Part shown: positions 6,255 to 8,677 of the stretch, in pieces
Layout of the letters: the number at the start of each line of letters is the position of its first letter
Position numbering within the stretch: the first letter of the stretch is position 1
NCBI GenBank assembly: GCA_937930625.1
Contig: CALHBW010000563.1
Coordinates: 1 to 8,677 of the forward strand
Source of the DNA: an uncultured Saprospiraceae bacterium
GTDB lineage: Bacteria; Bacteroidota; Bacteroidia; Chitinophagales; Saprospiraceae
Reading direction: 5' to 3'
DNA length: 8,677 nt
The notes under the pieces: generated by a model
Told to the model about the DNA's origin: nothing
The model's input: only the letters and a program-made list of their open reading frames with translations
The model's database searches: none
Made by a program: the position numbers and the translations under genes

Positions 6255-6665
6255 ATGAAAATTTCAGTATTTAGAAAAGCACATTTTAATGCGGCGCATC
6301 GCCTGTACAATCCCGATTGGTCGGATGAGAAAAATTGGGAAGTATTCGGACCGTGCAGCAATCCGCATTATCACGGACACAATTACGAATTGGAGGTGAA
6401 AGTCACCGGAGAGGTCAATCCTGAAACGGGTTTTTTGATTAATTTGAATGACCTAAAAAAAATCATCAAACGCGAAGTAGAAGACCGCTACGACCACAAA
6501 AATCTCAATATCGAAGTCGAAGAATTTAAAAATCTCAATCCTACCGCAGAGCATATTTGTTACATGATTTGGAAGAATATGCGCCCACATTTAGAGGAGA
6601 AATATGAGCTGCAAGTGCGCTTGTATGAGACGCCGCGTAATTTTGTGGAATATCCGGCTTCGTAG
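6255..6665 (+). CDS. 6-pyruvoyl-tetrahydropterin / 6-carboxytetrahydropterin synthase family protein
   Basis: This 136-aa protein fits the PTPS/QueD fold, a zinc enzyme acting on dihydroneopterin triphosphate in the cytoplasm. The predicted zinc ligands are His15 (NAAHRLY) and His40/His42 (HYHGHNY). Cys34 (GPCSNP) is the predicted catalytic cysteine, with Asp80-His81 (YDHKNLN) and Glu125 (YETPRN) completing the active site. The cysteine lies six residues before the first His of HGH, as in animal PTPS (CNNPNGHGH), rather than four as in E. coli QueD (CxxxHGH). It could therefore serve biopterin-type rather than queuosine (preQ0) synthesis; the family is often annotated QueD in Bacteroidota and no queC or queE is present here to decide. 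ATG at 6255 is chosen because homology starts at MKISVFRKAHF; an upstream in-frame TTG would add repeat-encoded Ser/Thr residues. Confidence 0.88.
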   Translation: MKISVFRKAHFNAAHRLYNPDWSDEKNWEVFGPCSNPHYHGHNYELEVKVTGEVNPETGFLINLNDLKKIIKREVEDRYDHKNLNIEVEEFKNLNPTAEHICYMIWKNMRPHLEEKYELQVRLYETPRNFVEYPAS

Positions 6666-6682
6666 CAATGCGATAATGATAA

Positions 6683-6863
6683 TTGGACTTGGGACAGAGG
6701 AAATTGGGAAATTAGGAAAAATTCTCATTATCAAAAACTTACATTAATTTGTATTTTGCTTTAAATTAATTTTATTGGAATTTTCATTTCGCTCATAAAC
6801 AAATAATTATGCTTTCGTTAGCCTAATTGCCTAATTTCCCAGTTACCTAATTCCCAAAGTCCG
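6683..6863. repeat. Inverted octamer arrays flanking an AT-rich spacer
   Basis: The left arm (6683-6722) is 8-bp words of the type GGAAATTA. The right arm (6824-6863) is TAATTTCC-type words, the reverse complement. The outer ends also pair (GGACTT with AAGTCC). The ~100-bp spacer is AT-rich with no clear 3-nt-loop hairpin. The unit sits between the pterin gene and the toxin operon promoter and may act as an RNA stem or boundary. Confidence 0.7.
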
Positions 6864-6890
6864 ATAAACGAAAAAGAAATCGACTGAAAC

Positions 6891-6898
6891 TAATTTTG
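6891..6898 (+). promoter_or_regulatory. Candidate -7 promoter element of the toxin operon
   Basis: TAATTTTG matches TAnnTTTG. Transcription would start near 6904-6905, giving a leader of about 28 nt to the ATG at 6933 and almost none to the ATG at 6912. A weaker TATCTTG at 6901-6907 is an alternative. No good -33 TTTG is seen at the expected distance. Confidence 0.45.
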
Positions 6899-6904
6899 TG
6901 TATC

Positions 6905-6933
6905 TTGCGTTATGCCAATAAATCATAACGCAA
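6905..6933 (+). promoter_or_regulatory. Candidate autoregulatory operator: 10-bp perfect inverted repeat at the operon start
   Basis: TTGCGTTATG (6905-6914) and CATAACGCAA (6924-6933) are exact reverse complements with a 9-bp spacer, so their centres lie 19 bp (about two helical turns) apart. The repeat begins just after the candidate -7 element and its last base is the A of the ATG at 6933. Toxin-antitoxin operons are commonly repressed through such palindromes. As RNA it would form a hairpin touching the start codon. Confidence 0.6.
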
Positions 6934-7691
6934 TGACGACACAAATCAATATCTTTTCCACTTCCGAAGCCCTGCGACACATCACTTTGAATGATGCCCA
7001 CCCCTTACACGGGCGCATACAAGACCTCATTAAAAGTATAAAGAAAAACATCGAAAAGCAGGACATGGAGACGCTTTTCGACAATATGTTCATGGATGTG
7101 TATGCGCTACGCGGAGATATTTTAAAAAGTATTTTCTTCGAAAAAACACCTACACAAAACACCGTATCAGAACCCACCGTCACCTACAACACCCGCCAAC
7201 ACACCGCACTCCGCGAAGCCCTACCCGACCTTCAAAAGTGGCAAAAAGAAATCGCCGCCCACCTCACCGCCGACCTGCCCGAACAACCACTCCGCCACCT
7301 CACCAAGCCCACCGATGCTTACCCAACTTATGGCAGCATGGAACTCCTCGCCCTCCTGCCCAACCCGCGTGTACGCTACATCAAAAAGCTATTCGACAAA
7401 TCGCTGAAACTGGAATTTGGTATTTTTCTCTCTGAATTGGTCTTGGATAAGCGGATTAAAATGACTTCTAAAAGAAGTGACGAGGAGGTGAGAAGGTTTA
7501 CGAAAAAGGCTTTGATTGAGTTTGGGGCGTATGCGATTTTTACGGAGTTTTGGTATCCGACTGAAGAGCAAATCATATCATCGGCATACATTCAAAGCAT
7601 AAAGATATTAGCTGCTGTCACGTCTTCAAAGCACAATTTGGGAGGCACACGTATTTCTTTAGACCGTCTATATCAGCTTACGCATGGATAA
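6933..7691 (+). CDS. Uncharacterised 252-aa protein overlapping a YoeB toxin, candidate non-canonical antitoxin
   Basis: I do not recognise a family. The protein is soluble, with no signal peptide or membrane segment. The N-terminal ~75 residues look helical and charged. A Pro/Thr-rich middle follows (roughly nt 7147-7370). The C-terminal ~100 residues are again helical and Lys/Glu-rich (KKLFDKSLKLEFGIFLSE, then RSDEEVRRFTKKALIEFGAY), ending LDRLYQLTHG. No YefM/Phd motif or clear helix-turn-helix is seen. Its last 8 bp overlap the toxin start (7684-7691), as in translationally coupled antitoxin-toxin pairs. ATG at 6933 is chosen over 6912 because of the promoter position and the inverted repeat ending on it. 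An internal ATG at 7461 would give a ~76-aa product of normal antitoxin size, a possible alternative. Codon use shifts from C-ending in the middle to G/T-ending in the last third. Confidence 0.7.
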   Translation: MTTQINIFSTSEALRHITLNDAHPLHGRIQDLIKSIKKNIEKQDMETLFDNMFMDVYALRGDILKSIFFEKTPTQNTVSEPTVTYNTRQHTALREALPDLQKWQKEIAAHLTADLPEQPLRHLTKPTDAYPTYGSMELLALLPNPRVRYIKKLFDKSLKLEFGIFLSELVLDKRIKMTSKRSDEEVRRFTKKALIEFGAYAIFTEFWYPTEEQIISSAYIQSIKILAAVTSSKHNLGGTRISLDRLYQLTHG

Positions 7692-7989
7692 CGAGAAGAA
7701 GAAAGACATACCGATTAAATTCATCAGTGATTCGAAGGATGACATTCGTCGCCTCAAAAAAGAGGATAGAAAACTCTTGGTCAAACTATGGGATTTAATC
7801 CTCGATATCCTCGAACACCCGGATAGTGGTATCGGGCATCCTGAAAGGTTGAAAGGCAATATGGAAGGCTGTTGGTCGCGTAGAATTTCGCAGAAACATC
7901 GCTTGGTTTATCGGGTGTTGGAAAATGAAAAAGAAGAAATAGAAATGGTGGAAATATCGGGCTGTTATGGGCATTATGATGATAAGTAA
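7684..7989 (+). CDS. Txe/YoeB-family mRNA interferase toxin
   Basis: This 101-aa protein has the RelE/YoeB fold signature GIGHPERLKGNMEGCWSRRI followed by KHRLVYRV. Aligning by eye to E. coli YoeB, the catalytic residues are all retained: Glu46 as Glu54, Arg65 as Arg73, and His83-Tyr84 as His97-Tyr98. The family cleaves mRNA in the ribosomal A site and is held by a cognate antitoxin, normally YefM. Compared with YoeB (84 aa) it has about 8 extra N-terminal residues, a charged insert (ENEKEEIE) before the last strand, and three residues after the terminal His-Tyr. It overlaps the upstream 252-aa gene by 8 bp, with no room for a separate YefM gene between them and none visible downstream. The intact catalytic set suggests it is active. 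Confidence 0.9.
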   Translation: MDNEKKKDIPIKFISDSKDDIRRLKKEDRKLLVKLWDLILDILEHPDSGIGHPERLKGNMEGCWSRRISQKHRLVYRVLENEKEEIEMVEISGCYGHYDDK

Positions 7990-7994
7990 AATGA

Positions 7995-8017
7995 ACGCTG
8001 TTTAACGGGTACAGCGT
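7995..8017 (+). terminator. Possible weak terminator hairpin after the toxin
   Basis: ACGCTGT (7995-8001) and ACAGCGT (8011-8017) form a 7-bp perfect stem with a 9-nt loop, 6 nt after the toxin stop codon. No T-run follows, so it is at best a weak or factor-aided terminator. Confidence 0.35.
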
Positions 8018-8037
8018 CCGAAACCTTTGCAAGTTCC

Positions 8038-8050
8038 TTACCGAAGGTAA
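8038..8050. repeat. Short hairpin TTACC-GAA-GGTAA
   Basis: A 5-bp stem with a 3-nt loop between the convergent toxin and sigma genes, with the same layout as the other 13-nt hairpins in the window. Confidence 0.55.
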
Positions 8051-8100
8051 AGACCATTACAAAAATAATGTTTTTTTCAATTTTTTGCAAATATTCAACA

Positions 8101-8133
8101 AAACAAAAAACGCATCCCAAAAAATGGAATGCG
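8101..8133 (-). terminator. Rho-independent terminator of the sigma-factor gene
   Basis: On the minus strand, CGCATTCC (8133-8126) pairs with GGGATGCG (8118-8111), with one G-U pair, around a 7-nt loop. It is followed by six T (8110-8105) and more T-rich sequence. It lies about 110 bp past the sigma-factor stop codon. The A-rich upstream side may allow some bidirectional activity towards the toxin operon. Confidence 0.75.
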
Positions 8134-8241
8134 CCCGTTCTGTATTGTTTCAGGGGATTATGGGTATTGTGGCAAGTTCAAGGCAAGTACAAATACAGGC
8201 GCATGAACTGTGAAAATTTAGCAAATCTATCGGCAGAAAAA

Positions 8242-8677
8242 TTAATGAAACGTCATCTGTCTTTCCGCAATCATTTTACGGATATTGATGAGTGCATAAC
8301 GCATTCTACCTAAAGCGGTGTTGATACTAACGCGGGTCAGGTCGGCGATTTCTTTAAAGCTCAACTCGGCGTAATGTCTTAGAATTACGACTTCGCGTTG
8401 TTCGGGTGGCAACATGTCCACGATTTGACGCAGCCTTGAGTGCGACTGTGCGCGTATCAACTCGCCTTCCGCATTGCGTTCCGGCGATTCGAGGATGTCA
8501 AACAAATCAAACTCGCCGTTCACAGAAGGCACGGTAGGTTTGCGTTTGTTGCGTCTGAAATGGTCCACACAAAGATTATAAGCAATACGCAATGCCCACT
8601 GGACAAATTTGCCTTCATCATTGTACTTTCCTTTCCGAATCGTATCAATAATTTTAATGAACGTATCCTGAAAGATG
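8242..8677 (-). CDS. ECF-type (sigma-70 family) RNA polymerase sigma factor, 5' end off-window
   Basis: About 144 C-terminal residues are visible, and the frame stays open to the right edge, so the start is missing. The fragment begins in region 2 (IFQDTFIKIIDTIRKGKY, then GKFVQWALRIAYNLCVDHFR), the core-binding and -10-recognition domain. A linker of ~45 residues follows, then region 4 (LPPEQREVVILRHY, ELSFKEIADLTRVSINTALGRM), the helix-turn-helix reading the -35. The spacing is that of group 4 (ECF) factors. No anti-sigma gene is visible downstream; it may be upstream off-window or absent. An intrinsic terminator follows at 8101-8133. An apparent internal TTG start at 8592 is not real, because region 2 continues upstream of it. 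Confidence 0.92.
   Translation of the reverse strand, partial: IFQDTFIKIIDTIRKGKYNDEGKFVQWALRIAYNLCVDHFRRNKRKPTVPSVNGEFDLFDILESPERNAEGELIRAQSHSRLRQIVDMLPPEQREVVILRHYAELSFKEIADLTRVSINTALGRMRYALINIRKMIAERQMTFH

Noticed and set aside
6933..7691. YefM/Phd antitoxin assignment for the 252-aa protein
   Set aside because: Length and sequence do not match; no YefM-like N-terminal motif is visible, so only a positional antitoxin role is proposed.
8068..8313. Plus-strand 81-aa ORF
   Set aside because: It runs through the sigma-factor terminator and the antisense end of the sigma gene and has no coding character.

Overview
The window reads as chromosome of a Bacteroidota bacterium. The evidence is ssb followed on the same strand by a GldE-type CNNM/CBS membrane protein (a phylum-typical pairing), a Bacteroidota-style putative porin, TAnnTTTG -7 promoter elements, little sign of Shine-Dalgarno sequences, and a mevalonate-pathway decarboxylase as found in several Bacteroidota classes. 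The lineage below phylum cannot be fixed from this piece; the porin and word repeats would suit Saprospiria- or Cytophagia-like bacteria, which is only an impression.

Layout. Positions 1-1857 are on the minus strand: ssb (1363-1857), then gldE (starts at 1220, runs off the left edge). Positions 1858-2499 form a gene-poor divergent region with a 34-bp perfect palindrome nested in a larger imperfect inverted repeat, a hairpin-centred heptamer array, and a promoter. On the plus strand follow a putative porin (2500-4701), mvaD (4877-5968), a small MITE-like element (5975-6153), a 6-pyruvoyl-tetrahydropterin synthase family gene (6255-6665), and a two-gene unit (6933-7691 and 7684-7989) made of an unrecognised 252-aa protein overlapping a YoeB-family toxin. 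At the right edge a minus-strand ECF-type sigma factor (8242 to edge) ends at an intrinsic terminator and converges on the toxin.

Two things stand out. First, the YoeB-like toxin lacks the usual ~80-aa YefM antitoxin. Its place is taken by an overlapping 252-aa protein of unknown family whose start codon lies at the edge of a perfect 10-bp inverted repeat, the layout of an autoregulated toxin-antitoxin operon with a non-canonical partner. Second, the window is full of tandem arrays of diverged 7-bp or 8-bp words. Several are arranged as inverted pairs around a short hairpin of the form TTNNN-(3 nt)-NNNAA. They fill intergenic gaps, run up to a start codon and a stop codon, and enter the porin gene twice, once encoding its signal peptide and once encoding a seven-residue xRDSLxx repeat. 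These arrays appear to be a dispersed, genome-shaping repeat class.

Apart from gldE, whose last residues are off-window, and the sigma gene, whose start is off-window, all genes look intact.
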